Part shown: positions 7,466-15,025 of the stretch, piece after piece | Position numbering within the stretch: the first letter of the stretch is position 1 | Layout of the letters: each line of letters starts with the position of its first letter | Source: an uncultured Eubacteriales bacterium | GTDB lineage: Bacteria > Bacillota > Clostridia > Oscillospirales > RGIG7773 | DNA length: 18,669 nt | Direction: 5' to 3' | Assembly: GCA_934541205.1 (NCBI GenBank) | Contig: CAKTDK010000019.1 | Coordinates: forward strand, 1 to 18,669 | Notes under the pieces: model-generated | Database searches by the model: none | What the model was told of the DNA's origin: nothing | What the model saw: only the letters and a program-made list of their open reading frames with translations | Position numbers and translations under genes: made by a program

Positions 7466-8380
7466 TTAAGCTTTTTTTACTTTTTTAGCCGTTCCTTTTT
7501 CTCTTTTAAACAAATAATAAAGATTTCCTGAAATAAATACGGAAGAAAATAGTCCGGCAAGAAGTCCTACAATAATAGGCACTGCAAAAATCTTAATCGA
7601 AGAAACACCAATAATTGCAAGAGTATCGATAGTACATAAGGTAGTTATAGTAGTATTTAAAGAACGTCCCATAGTTTGCCATACAGAACGGTTAACCTTA
7701 TCTTCAAGGCTTTCTTTTGATTTATACTTGCTGTTTTCACGAATTCTGTCAAATATAATAATAGTTGCATTAATCGAATACCCAAGTATTGTCAAAAGAG
7801 CCGCAACAAAAGTCATGTTAACAGGAATTCTGAATATTGTATAGAAAGTAAGCATAATCAAAACATCATGTATTAAAGCAATAATGGCAGATAAAGCTAC
7901 TTTCAATTCAAATCTGAACGCTATATATACAAGTATGAGAACAATAGCGATGGAAACAGCCCAAATTGCCTGTTTTGTAAGTTCTGAGCCAACGCTTGCA
8001 CTTACATTATCAACCGACGCGGGAGCTTCAGCAGTTATATTATATTCTGTTTTTATGCTTTTAAATATCTTATCGCTTACTTCACTGTCAATAGCTTTTG
8101 TCTTTATTAAAACACCTTTTCCGTCATCTCCTATCTTTTGAACTGAAGAAGCTTCAAATCCTGCGACATCTTTTACAATTCCGCTTATTTTTTCACATTG
8201 CGCTCTGTCAGCCTCAACACCTATATTTTCTATCTGCATTGAAGTACCGCCGATAAAATCAATATCAAGATTAAAACCCTGAATAACAAAAGAGATTATT
8301 CCGGCAAGAATAACAGCTAAGGAAATAATAAAGAAGATTTTACGTTTTTTTACTATATGAAATTTATAATTTTTCTCCAT
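7466..8380 (-). CDS. secF: protein translocase subunit SecF
   Basis: SecF is the membrane partner of SecD. The SecDF complex uses the ion gradient to help pull secreted proteins out of the SecYEG channel. The 304-residue protein has a first membrane helix (about 14-34), the periplasmic-domain entry motif DIDFIGG (39-45), an extracytoplasmic loop to about 135, and five further helices. The family motif region LTILGYSINATIIIFDRIREN spans 196-216 and NTTITT spans 242-247. Length is normal for a stand-alone SecF. ATG 8380 is preceded by AGGAGGG, which overlaps the secD stop region; the gap between the genes is 12 nt, so the two are translated from one message. The C-terminus is lysine-rich and cytoplasmic. 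A perfect palindromic terminator follows at once. Confidence 0.97.
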   Translation of the reverse strand: MEKNYKFHIVKKRKIFFIISLAVILAGIISFVIQGFNLDIDFIGGTSMQIENIGVEADRAQCEKISGIVKDVAGFEASSVQKIGDDGKGVLIKTKAIDSEVSDKIFKSIKTEYNITAEAPASVDNVSASVGSELTKQAIWAVSIAIVLILVYIAFRFELKVALSAIIALIHDVLIMLTFYTIFRIPVNMTFVAALLTILGYSINATIIIFDRIRENSKYKSKESLEDKVNRSVWQTMGRSLNTTITTLCTIDTLAIIGVSSIKIFAVPIIVGLLAGLFSSVFISGNLYYLFKREKGTAKKVKKA

Positions 8381-8392
8381 ATTTATCCCTCC

Positions 8393-9682
8393 TTATGCGC
8401 CATAAACTTTTGTGTTGTTTATTTTAAGACCAATACAGCAGTTTAACAAAAGTCTTGTTATTACAAGCGAAGTAAACATAGAAACAATTACACCTGTAAG
8501 AAGCGTTATTGCAAATCCTTTAATGGGACCGGTGCCAAGGAACATAAGGACTACAGCGGCAATAGCAGTTGTAATATTAGAATCAAGTATAGCCCATAAA
8601 GCGCGGCTGAAACCTGATTTTACCGCAGCCTTTACTGTTTTGCCAAGACGAAGTTCTTCCTTTATTCTTTCAAAAATAACCACATTGGCGTCTACTGCCA
8701 TACCAATGGATAATATTATACCTGCAACTCCCGGAAGTGAAATGTTAACGCCCATAAGTACATAAATAAGAGATATAAGACCTATATAGAATCCAAGAGC
8801 TATAGATGCCATAAGCCCCGGAAGTCTATATACGGCAATCATAAAAATACAAACAAGCGCAATACCTATAAAAGCTGCCCATACGGACGTAGATAAAGCC
8901 TCTGCACCAAGAGACGCGCCGACAGTTCTTGATTCAATATCTTTTAAAGCAAAAGGCAACCGTCCTGAATTAATAATATTTGCAAGATAAACTGCCTGTT
9001 CCGGATCACCTTCTATCTGACAAGTGTCGGAATTTATTGCAGAAGATACATAAGGTCTTGAAATAATTTCTCCGTCAAGCATTATAGCAATATAATTGTT
9101 TCCACTGCTCGTTCCTTTTGCGGCCGCTGCTTTTGTAGCTTCATAAAATTTTGAAACCGCGTCTTTTTTCAAATTTAAATATACCATAAGCTGCTGCTGT
9201 TGCTGACTGTTCATTCCGTTATCTGCGTAAGCTTTCTCAATATCATCTCCGGTCAAAACAACATTTCCGTCAGAATCTACAAACTCAAGCTTTGCGGTAG
9301 CGCCAAGCTTTTTAATAGCTTCAGCAGGATCGGAAACAGAGGGTATTTCAATAGTAATTTTTCTGTCTCCCGAAAGATATGCATTTGCTTCAGTGTAATT
9401 TAAAGCGTCAAGCCTGTTTACCATCATGGCAAGAACGCTGTCCATACCTGATTTTAAGTCAGCGTCGCTTATATCTTCATCAATTACTGCCTGATATGTA
9501 ATTATAGATCCTCCTACAAGATCAAGGCCTCTTTTTATACCTGCATGATCGTCTCTTACACTTGGAATTTTGAAAGTATTTCCGTTTTCACCGATATAAA
9601 TACCAAACCACGCCAAAAGACCCAGTCCGATTACTATCAAAATTACAAGACTAAGAGCAATTATACTTTTTGTCTTGCTCAT
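8393..9682 (-). CDS. secD: protein translocase subunit SecD
   Basis: SecD forms the SecDF accessory complex of the Sec translocon in the cytoplasmic membrane. The 429-residue product has an N-terminal helix (about 7-30), GLDLVGG (52-58) at the start of the external P1 domain, and five C-terminal helices. The conserved GMAVDANVVIFERIKEE stretch (327-343) contains the aspartate expected for ion coupling. NITT (369-372) corresponds to the shared SecD/SecF repeat motif. At 429 residues it is the short Gram-positive type, with a smaller external domain than the approximately 615-residue E. coli SecD. A run of five glutamines (160-164) sits in the external domain. ATG 9682 follows GGAGGT at good spacing. 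It is first in a two-gene operon with secF, transcribed from the promoter at 9739-9767. Confidence 0.97.
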   Translation of the reverse strand: MSKTKSIIALSLVILIVIGLGLLAWFGIYIGENGNTFKIPSVRDDHAGIKRGLDLVGGSIITYQAVIDEDISDADLKSGMDSVLAMMVNRLDALNYTEANAYLSGDRKITIEIPSVSDPAEAIKKLGATAKLEFVDSDGNVVLTGDDIEKAYADNGMNSQQQQQLMVYLNLKKDAVSKFYEATKAAAAKGTSSGNNYIAIMLDGEIISRPYVSSAINSDTCQIEGDPEQAVYLANIINSGRLPFALKDIESRTVGASLGAEALSTSVWAAFIGIALVCIFMIAVYRLPGLMASIALGFYIGLISLIYVLMGVNISLPGVAGIILSIGMAVDANVVIFERIKEELRLGKTVKAAVKSGFSRALWAILDSNITTAIAAVVLMFLGTGPIKGFAITLLTGVIVSMFTSLVITRLLLNCCIGLKINNTKVYGA

Positions 9683-9738
9683 TATTTATAACCTCCGATA
9701 TATTTATCAATTTATGCAGCAAAAATGCAACAATGATT

Positions 9739-9767
9739 ATTATACAACTATTGCCGTTTTTAGTCAA
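9739..9767 (-). promoter_or_regulatory. sigma-A-type promoter of secD-secF
   Basis: Read on the minus strand: -35 TTGACT (9762-9767), a 17-nt spacer, and a perfect -10 TATAAT (9739-9744). The predicted start near 9732 leaves a leader of about 50 nt before secD. The promoter lies in the 109-nt gap after purB, where I see no convincing purB terminator, so some read-through from purB is possible. Confidence 0.88.
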
Positions 9768-9791
9768 TGTTTTTTGTATATATTATTTAAC

Positions 9792-11225
9792 TTATACATT
9801 AATTTCAGCTTTATATCCCAAAATTTCTCTGTATTTTTCAATTACGGGATAAACATCATTTCTTAAAAATTCTTTAACCTGACTTTCTGCTCTTCCCGTA
9901 AAGTTTTCTGGATTTAAAATTGCAAGAATTTCTTCCTTCGTTATTTTAAACATAGGATCATTTGCAATTCTTTCCACAAGATCGTTTTCAAGTCCCTGTT
10001 CCTTTACAACTTTTCCTGTAGCAATTGAATGTTCTCTGATTCTCTCATGAAGTTCCTGCCTGTCACCGCCTTTTTTTACAGCGGCCATCATAATATTCTC
10101 AGTCGCCATAAAGGGAAGTTCCTTCATAACTCTTGCTCTTATTACTTTAGGATAAACAACGATACCGTCTGCGACATTTATAAGTATATTAAGTATAGAA
10201 TCAACTGCCAAAAATGCTTCCGCAACAGCAATTCTTTTATTTGCAGAATCGTCCAAAGTTCTTTCAAACCACTGTGTAGAAGAAGTCATAGCAGGATTTA
10301 AGGAATTTACTATAACATATCTTGATAAAGCAGAAATTCTCTCGCTTCTCATAGGATTCCTTTTATAAGGCATAGCAGATGAACCAATTTGATTTTTTTC
10401 AAAAGGTTCTTCAAGCTCTTTGAAATTCTGAAGTATTCTCATATCATTTGAAAATTTATATGCCGACTGAGCAATCCCGGAAAGGACGTCAACTATCTGA
10501 GAATCTATTTTTCTTGAATAAGTCTGTCCGCAAACAGGAACTACTTTTCCGTCAAATCCCATTTCATGAGCCACAAACTTTTCAAGCTCTTTAATTTTTT
10601 CTTCATCACCGTCAAAAAGCTCCATAAAAGACGCCTGGGTACCGGTTGTTCCTTTTGCGCCTCTTATTTTCATATTTGAAAGCCTGTATTCTATATCATA
10701 AAGGTCCATTAAAAACTCATTTATCCAAAGAGTAGCTCTTTTTCCTACAGTAGTAAGCTGAGCCGGCTGCAAATGAGTATATGCAAGGCAGGGAATATCT
10801 TTATTTTCATCAGCAAATTTTGAAAATAAATCAATAACATTTACAAGCTTGTTTCGCACAAGCTCCAAAGCTTCCTTCATAACAATAATATCAGTATTAT
10901 CCCCGACATAGCATGAAGTTGCCCCAAGATGTATAATTCCCTTCGCTTTCGGACACTGTACACCGTAAGCGTATACATGAGACATAACGTCGTGGCGAAC
11001 TTGCTTTTCTCTTTCCTTTGCCACATCATAATTTATCTCGTCTTTATATTTTTCAAGTTCTTCAATCTGCTCGTCTGTTATGTCAAGCCCCAGCATTTTT
11101 TCCCCCTTTGCAAGAGCAATCCATAATTTCCTCCAGGTTTTAAATTTATTATCATTTGAAAATATATACTGCATTTCATCACTTGCATATCTTGTGCTGA
11201 ACGGACTTTCGTATCTGTTTGTCAT
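9792..11225 (-). CDS. purB: adenylosuccinate lyase
   Basis: PurB catalyses two fumarate-releasing steps: SAICAR to AICAR in purine synthesis, and adenylosuccinate to AMP. It belongs to the fumarase/aspartase superfamily. The 477-residue protein carries the superfamily signature GSSAMPYKRNPMRSE (281-295) with the catalytic serine loop (S282/S283), THLQPAQ with the general-acid histidine H151, and RHDV with H78. The 477-residue length is that of the longer PurB type that also includes the animal enzymes, not the approximately 430-residue Bacillus type. ATG 11225 follows AAGGAAG about ten bases upstream. It has its own near-consensus promoter and no purine biosynthesis neighbours, so it is separated from the rest of its pathway. 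No purine riboswitch is seen in the leader. Confidence 0.97.
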   Translation of the reverse strand: MTNRYESPFSTRYASDEMQYIFSNDNKFKTWRKLWIALAKGEKMLGLDITDEQIEELEKYKDEINYDVAKEREKQVRHDVMSHVYAYGVQCPKAKGIIHLGATSCYVGDNTDIIVMKEALELVRNKLVNVIDLFSKFADENKDIPCLAYTHLQPAQLTTVGKRATLWINEFLMDLYDIEYRLSNMKIRGAKGTTGTQASFMELFDGDEEKIKELEKFVAHEMGFDGKVVPVCGQTYSRKIDSQIVDVLSGIAQSAYKFSNDMRILQNFKELEEPFEKNQIGSSAMPYKRNPMRSERISALSRYVIVNSLNPAMTSSTQWFERTLDDSANKRIAVAEAFLAVDSILNILINVADGIVVYPKVIRARVMKELPFMATENIMMAAVKKGGDRQELHERIREHSIATGKVVKEQGLENDLVERIANDPMFKITKEEILAILNPENFTGRAESQVKEFLRNDVYPVIEKYREILGYKAEINV

Positions 11226-11259
11226 TTTTCAAAGACTTCCTTTCTTAAAATATACGTAT

Positions 11260-11288
11260 ATTATAAATATAAAAACATAATATTGCAA
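11260..11288 (-). promoter_or_regulatory. sigma-A-type promoter of purB
   Basis: Read on the minus strand: TTGCAA (11283-11288), a 17-nt spacer, TATAAT (11260-11265). This gives a leader of roughly 25-30 nt before purB, too short to hold a riboswitch. Confidence 0.82.
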
Positions 11289-11297
11289 TAATAAAAC

Positions 11298-11355
11298 TGC
11301 CATTTCAAAGGAAGCAAAGAATATTTTTATTCTCCGTTTCTCTTTCGAAATGACA
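11298..11355. repeat. degenerate palindromic repeat between the aminotransferase gene and purB
   Basis: The left arm 11298-11323 (begins TGCCATTTC, ends AAAGAATA) and right arm 11328-11355 (begins TATTCTCC, ends CGAAATGACA) are imperfect inverted copies around a four-T centre. The outer 9-10 bases and the AGAATA/TATTCT core pair best; the middle is decayed. It may end the asnS-aminotransferase transcript, although the T run after it is weak on that strand. Its half-units share the GTCATT and (G)AGAAT segments with the palindrome at 7287-7372, in the opposite arrangement. Confidence 0.6.
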
Positions 11356-11376
11356 GAATATTTTTTATTAAAATAA

Positions 11377-12666
11377 CTATGCCCTATCCTTCATTAATTT
11401 TTCAAAAGTGGCAAGCTTCAAAGATATCACAAATATTTCCATAGCTTCTTCAAGCTCTTCAATCGGAGGATATGTAGGAGCAATACGAATGTTTTTATCA
11501 AGCGGATCTTTGCCGTAAGGAAACGTAGCTCCGGCTCCCGTTAAAGTAACACCGCATTCTCTGCAAAGCTGAACAGTTCTTTTTGCACAGCCTTCAAGAG
11601 TATCAAATGAAATAAAATATCCGCCTTTCGGTCTTGTATATTCAGCTATGTCTAAACCTTTAAGCTCTCTGTCAAGAATCTCCAAAACCTTTTCAAATTT
11701 AGGTCTTATAATTTCAGCATGTTTTTTCATGTGTTTTTTAAGTTCTTCATAAGAACTTAAAAATTTTGTATGTCTTAGCTGATTAAGCTTATCGCTTCCA
11801 ATAGTTTGTATAGAAAGAAGCTTTTTCATAAATTTCACGTTGCTTTCAGAAGAAGCAAAAGCGGCAATTCCTGAACCTGAATGAGTAATTTTTGAAGTAG
11901 AACCGAAAATAAATATCATATCGTCTTTATTGTTGGTTTCCAAAAGTTCTTTTAAATTTAAAAGCTTATCTTCATCTTCATACAGATGATGAACCGCATA
12001 AGCATTATCCCAGAATATTCTGAAATCATCCGCTTTTGGATTAAGATTTGCAAATTCTCTTACCACCTCATCGGAATAAGTTATTCCGGTAGGATTTGAA
12101 TATTTCGGAACACACCATATACCTTTTATACTATCGTCTTGTTCAACATATTTTTTTACCATATTCATATCCGGACCGTTTTCATCCATAGGTATATTTA
12201 TCATTTCTATTCCAAAATGTTCACAAACAGCAAAATGTCTATCATATCCAGGAGAGGGACACAAAAATTTAATTTTTCCCTGTTTTATCCATGGAGTTTT
12301 TCCTTCTCCCGAACCTAATAATAGGCATCTCATCACCGTATCATACATCATATTAAGGCTTGAGTTATTTCCCACAATTACCTCAGAAGGCTTAACTTCA
12401 AGTATTTTTGAAAACAAATTCTTTGCCGCATCAATTCCGTCCAATACGCCGTAATTTCTGTAGTCTACGCCTTTTTCTCCCATATAATCCTTGCTTGAAA
12501 TAACAACTTTAAGCATTTCATCAGATAAAGACAATTGTTTCGGACTTGGTTTTCCCCTTGACATATCAAGACTAAGATTTTTTTCTTTATAAGAATTATA
12601 CTCATTTTTTAAATTGCCATATATTTTTTCAAGCTCTGACAGAGATAAATTTTTATAATGCGACAT
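11377..12666 (-). CDS. aspartate aminotransferase, subclass Ic (MocR-like aminotransferase family)
   Basis: A PLP-dependent fold type I aminotransferase that most likely interconverts aspartate + 2-oxoglutarate with oxaloacetate + glutamate in the cytoplasm. The 429 residues show the Ic pattern: SRGKPSPKQL (36-45), CPSPGYDRHF (136-145), NPTG (191-194), D220 and Y223 for the cofactor, GSTSK with the PLP-binding lysine K259, and R394 in RIAPTYPP for the substrate carboxylate. The closest characterised relative I can name is the essential aspartate aminotransferase Rv3722c of Mycobacterium tuberculosis, of the same subclass. ATG 12666 follows GGAGGA. It lies 35 nt after asnS with no terminator or clear promoter between, so the two are probably one operon linked by aspartate/asparagine metabolism. 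The exact substrate range is inferred from the family. Confidence 0.87.
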   Translation of the reverse strand: MSHYKNLSLSELEKIYGNLKNEYNSYKEKNLSLDMSRGKPSPKQLSLSDEMLKVVISSKDYMGEKGVDYRNYGVLDGIDAAKNLFSKILEVKPSEVIVGNNSSLNMMYDTVMRCLLLGSGEGKTPWIKQGKIKFLCPSPGYDRHFAVCEHFGIEMINIPMDENGPDMNMVKKYVEQDDSIKGIWCVPKYSNPTGITYSDEVVREFANLNPKADDFRIFWDNAYAVHHLYEDEDKLLNLKELLETNNKDDMIFIFGSTSKITHSGSGIAAFASSESNVKFMKKLLSIQTIGSDKLNQLRHTKFLSSYEELKKHMKKHAEIIRPKFEKVLEILDRELKGLDIAEYTRPKGGYFISFDTLEGCAKRTVQLCRECGVTLTGAGATFPYGKDPLDKNIRIAPTYPPIEELEEAMEIFVISLKLATFEKLMKDRA

Positions 12667-12701
12667 GATAAAAGTCCTCCGAAATAATTTAATATATATT
12701 A

Positions 12702-14108
12702 TTAAAATTCTGCATTTTTAGGTGTTCTCGGGAAAGGAATAGCGTCTCTTATATTTGAAATTCCCGTAACATACATAACAAGTCTTTCAAATCCCAAGCC
12801 AAAACCGCAATGTTTAGCGCTTCCGTATTTTCTCAAATCAAGATACCATGAATAATCCTCAGGTTTAAGACCACATTCTTCCATTCTTTTTAAAAGAACA
12901 TCTATTCTTTCTTCTCTCTGGCTTCCGCCTACAATTTCTCCTACGCCCGGGACAAGAAGATCCATAGCGGCAACAGTTTTCTGATCGTCGTTAAGTCTCA
13001 TATAAAAGGCTTTAAACTCTTTAGGATAATCAGTGACAAACACAGGTTTGTTATAAACCTTTTCGGTTAAATATCTTTCGTGTTCGGTCTGAAGTTCCGC
13101 ACCCCAACTTACCGGATATTCAAATTTCTCATCTGATTTCTCATCTGATTTTTCAAGTATTTCAACAGCTTCTGTATAAGTAATATGAACAAAATCAGAA
13201 TTAATTATATTTTCAAGCTTTTCAATAAGCCCTTTTTCAACAAAATTATTGAAAAATTCCATTTCAGCTTTGCAGTTTTCAAGAACATAAGAAATTACAT
13301 ATTTCATCATATCCTGAGCAAGTTTCATATCGTCATTAATATCTGCAAAAGCTATTTCTGGTTCAATCATCCAAAATTCCGACGCATGTCTTGCAGTATT
13401 TGAGTTTTCTGCTCTAAACGTAGGTCCAAAAGTATAAACATTTCCAAAAGCCATTGCAAAAGTTTCGGCTTCAAGCTGTCCCGATACGGTAAGACTTGTT
13501 TCCTTTCCGAAAAAGTCCTGTGAAAAATCAATTTTTCCATCGGAAGTTTTTGGAACGTCATTTATATCAAGAGTAGTTACTCTGAACATTTCTCCTGCGC
13601 CCTCACAATCACTTCCCGTAATAAGAGGAGTATGAACATACACAAATCCTCTTTCATTAAAGAATTTATGAATAGCGTACGCAAGAACAGATCTTACTCT
13701 GAATACAGCAGAAAAAGTATTTGTATTAGGTCTTAAATGGGCAATACTTCTTAAATATTCCAAAGAATGTCTTTTCTTTTGAAGCGGATAATCAGAAGTG
13801 GAAGCTCCTTCAATAATAACATTTTCTGCTTTTATTTCAAAAGGCTGTTTTGCATTTGGAGTAAGCTCCAGTATTCCCTCAACAGTTAAAGAAGCTCCTA
13901 CGTTTTGTTTTACTATTTCATTAAAATTTTCAAGCTTGTCCTCTTCAATAACTATCTGAACAGATTTAAAATAGGAACCGTCATTAAGTTCAATAAACCC
14001 AAAAGTTTTTGAATCTCTGATAGTTCTCACCCATCCGGAAACTTTTACTTTTTTTGCTCCGAAGAATTGAGAATCCTTGTAAATTTGTGCTATTTGTGTT
14101 CTTTCCAT
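12702..14108 (-). CDS. asnS: asparagine--tRNA ligase (asparaginyl-tRNA synthetase)
   Basis: This class IIb synthetase charges tRNA-Asn with asparagine for translation. The chosen product is 468 residues. An N-terminal OB-fold anticodon-binding domain (about 1-105, with GWVRTIRDSKTFGFIELNDG) is followed by the catalytic domain with motif 2 FRAENSNTARHASEFWMIEPE and motif 3 GFGLGFERL near the C-terminus. The frame is open for 35 more codons upstream, but ATG 14108 has AAGGAG at ideal spacing, the protein then has the length of E. coli AsnRS, and the longer version would overlap the promoter at 14163-14191. An in-frame 12-bp tandem duplication gives SDEKSDEK at 321-328. A dedicated AsnRS means the cell need not make Asn-tRNA only by amidation of Asp-tRNA. 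The aspartate aminotransferase gene follows. Confidence 0.97.
   Translation of the reverse strand: MERTQIAQIYKDSQFFGAKKVKVSGWVRTIRDSKTFGFIELNDGSYFKSVQIVIEEDKLENFNEIVKQNVGASLTVEGILELTPNAKQPFEIKAENVIIEGASTSDYPLQKKRHSLEYLRSIAHLRPNTNTFSAVFRVRSVLAYAIHKFFNERGFVYVHTPLITGSDCEGAGEMFRVTTLDINDVPKTSDGKIDFSQDFFGKETSLTVSGQLEAETFAMAFGNVYTFGPTFRAENSNTARHASEFWMIEPEIAFADINDDMKLAQDMMKYVISYVLENCKAEMEFFNNFVEKGLIEKLENIINSDFVHITYTEAVEILEKSDEKSDEKFEYPVSWGAELQTEHERYLTEKVYNKPVFVTDYPKEFKAFYMRLNDDQKTVAAMDLLVPGVGEIVGGSQREERIDVLLKRMEECGLKPEDYSWYLDLRKYGSAKHCGFGLGFERLVMYVTGISNIRDAIPFPRTPKNAEF
13125..13148 (-). repeat. 12-bp tandem duplication inside asnS
   Basis: The unit TTTCTCATCTGA (plus strand) occurs twice head to tail, 13125-13136 and 13137-13148. 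It encodes SDEK twice, at residues 321-328, on a surface-type charged loop just before the conserved F/YPV-WG segment. One SDEK followed by FEYPV would match the usual family spacing, so the second copy is probably a recent in-frame slippage or duplication. Confidence 0.85.
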
Positions 14109-14117
14109 TTTTGTTCT

Positions 14118-14133
14118 CCTTGCTGTATCAAGG
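14118..14133 (-). promoter_or_regulatory. small hairpin overlapping the asnS ribosome binding site
   Basis: On the transcript, CCTTG and CAAGG pair around the 6-nt loop ATACAG. The 3' arm contains the first bases of the AAGGAG ribosome binding site of asnS. The stem is only five pairs, so any effect on translation would be modest. No T-box sequence accompanies it. Confidence 0.4.
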
Positions 14134-14162
14134 TATAAAAATCTGCAAAATTCACAGCCTTT

Positions 14163-14191
14163 ATTATACCTATTTATTTTTAAAAATACAA
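14163..14191 (-). promoter_or_regulatory. sigma-A-type promoter of asnS-aminotransferase
   Basis: Read on the minus strand: TTGTAT (14186-14191), a 17-nt spacer, and a perfect TATAAT (14163-14168). The predicted start near 14156 leaves a leader of about 48 nt. Its position inside the 5' extension of the longest asnS reading frame supports the internal start at 14108. Confidence 0.82.
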
Positions 14192-14290
14192 GATTAAAAT
14201 ATAAATCCTGCATATTTTTTACTATTTATACAAATAAAAAGTTTTAACATAGTATTTTATGACGATTTTAACAACTGTTTTTGCAAAAAC

Positions 14291-15025
14291 TTATTTATTA
14301 TTTTGTGCAAAAATTTTATCGATATCTTTTTCATTAAGAGCGCGTATATTTCCTGCTTTTAAAGTTCCGATAGAAAGACCTCCGATTTTTTCCCTCTTAA
14401 GTCTTCTTACCTCCCAGTCCATCTGCTGACAGATACGTCTTATTTCACGGTTTTTTCCTTCCGAAATAATAAATATAAGTACTGTCTTATCCTCTGTCTG
14501 AGACTGGATATAACATTCACAAGAGACAACATCTCCATCGTCAAGTTTAATACCTTCTCTTATTTTATCAAGCTTATCCACTGTAACATTACCGGAAACA
14601 ACCACTCTGTAAGTTTTATAAATCTGAAACTTCGGATGTGTTATCCTGTTTGCAAAATCTCCGTCGTTTGTTAAAAGCAAAAGACCTTCAGAATCCTTGT
14701 CAAGCCTTCCTACCGGAAATACCCTTTCTTTGATAGTATAAGTTAGATCGGCAATACATTTTCTGTCCATCTCGTCACTCATGGTAGTAACATATCCGCG
14801 TGGCTTATAAAGCATATAATATACGTTTTTTATTTTTGGAGCGTTTATTTTATGTCCGTCAACATGTATGACATCATTTACACTATCCACTTTTTGTCCT
14901 AAAAAAGCAGGACGTCCGTTTACCTTTACTCTTCCCTGTTCAATAAGCTTTTCCGCAGCTCTTCTTGAACATACTCCGCAGGAAGCAAGATATTTTTGAA
15001 GTCTTTCAGCATTAATCTTCGCCAT
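14291..15025 (-). CDS. rluB: rRNA pseudouridine synthase of the RsuA/RluB family
   Basis: This enzyme isomerises a uridine in ribosomal RNA to pseudouridine. The 244 residues comprise an S4 RNA-binding domain (about 4-62, RLQKYLASCGVCSRRAAEKLI) and a catalytic domain with GRLDKDSEGLLLLTNDG carrying the catalytic aspartate D109, then GKNREIRRICQ (190-200). Homology alone does not separate RsuA, RluB, RluE and RluF. Its place at the end of an scpAB-dacF cluster matches B. subtilis RluB, which modifies 23S rRNA. ATG 15025 overlaps the dacF stop by one base (TAATG), with an AGAGGA ribosome binding site inside dacF, so translation is coupled. Downstream, a 14-bp palindrome GTTTTTGCAAAAAC (14277-14290) touches the stop codon, but it has no T run and I do not call it a terminator. 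Confidence 0.9.
   Translation of the reverse strand: MAKINAERLQKYLASCGVCSRRAAEKLIEQGRVKVNGRPAFLGQKVDSVNDVIHVDGHKINAPKIKNVYYMLYKPRGYVTTMSDEMDRKCIADLTYTIKERVFPVGRLDKDSEGLLLLTNDGDFANRITHPKFQIYKTYRVVVSGNVTVDKLDKIREGIKLDDGDVVSCECYIQSQTEDKTVLIFIISEGKNREIRRICQQMDWEVRRLKREKIGGLSIGTLKAGNIRALNEKDIDKIFAQNNK

Noticed and set aside
8412..8765. 117-residue open frame on the + strand opposite secD
   Set aside because: It is wholly antisense to a well-supported conserved gene, has no ribosome binding site, and its sequence is a shadow of conserved SecD codons.
10029..10301. 90-residue open frame on the + strand opposite purB
   Set aside because: Fully inside purB on the other strand, with no translation signals and no recognisable domain.
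11226..11376. Possible purine riboswitch or PurR site upstream of purB
   Set aside because: The predicted leader is about 25-30 nt and I see no purine aptamer core; the only structure is the decayed palindrome upstream of the promoter.
14109..14290. Possible T-box leader upstream of asnS
   Set aside because: No AGGGTGG-type T-box sequence or terminator/antiterminator is present; the promoter leaves only about 48 nt of leader.
14277..14290. Palindrome GTTTTTGCAAAAAC directly after rluB as a terminator
   Set aside because: It has almost no loop and no following T run on the minus strand, so it does not fit a Rho-independent terminator.
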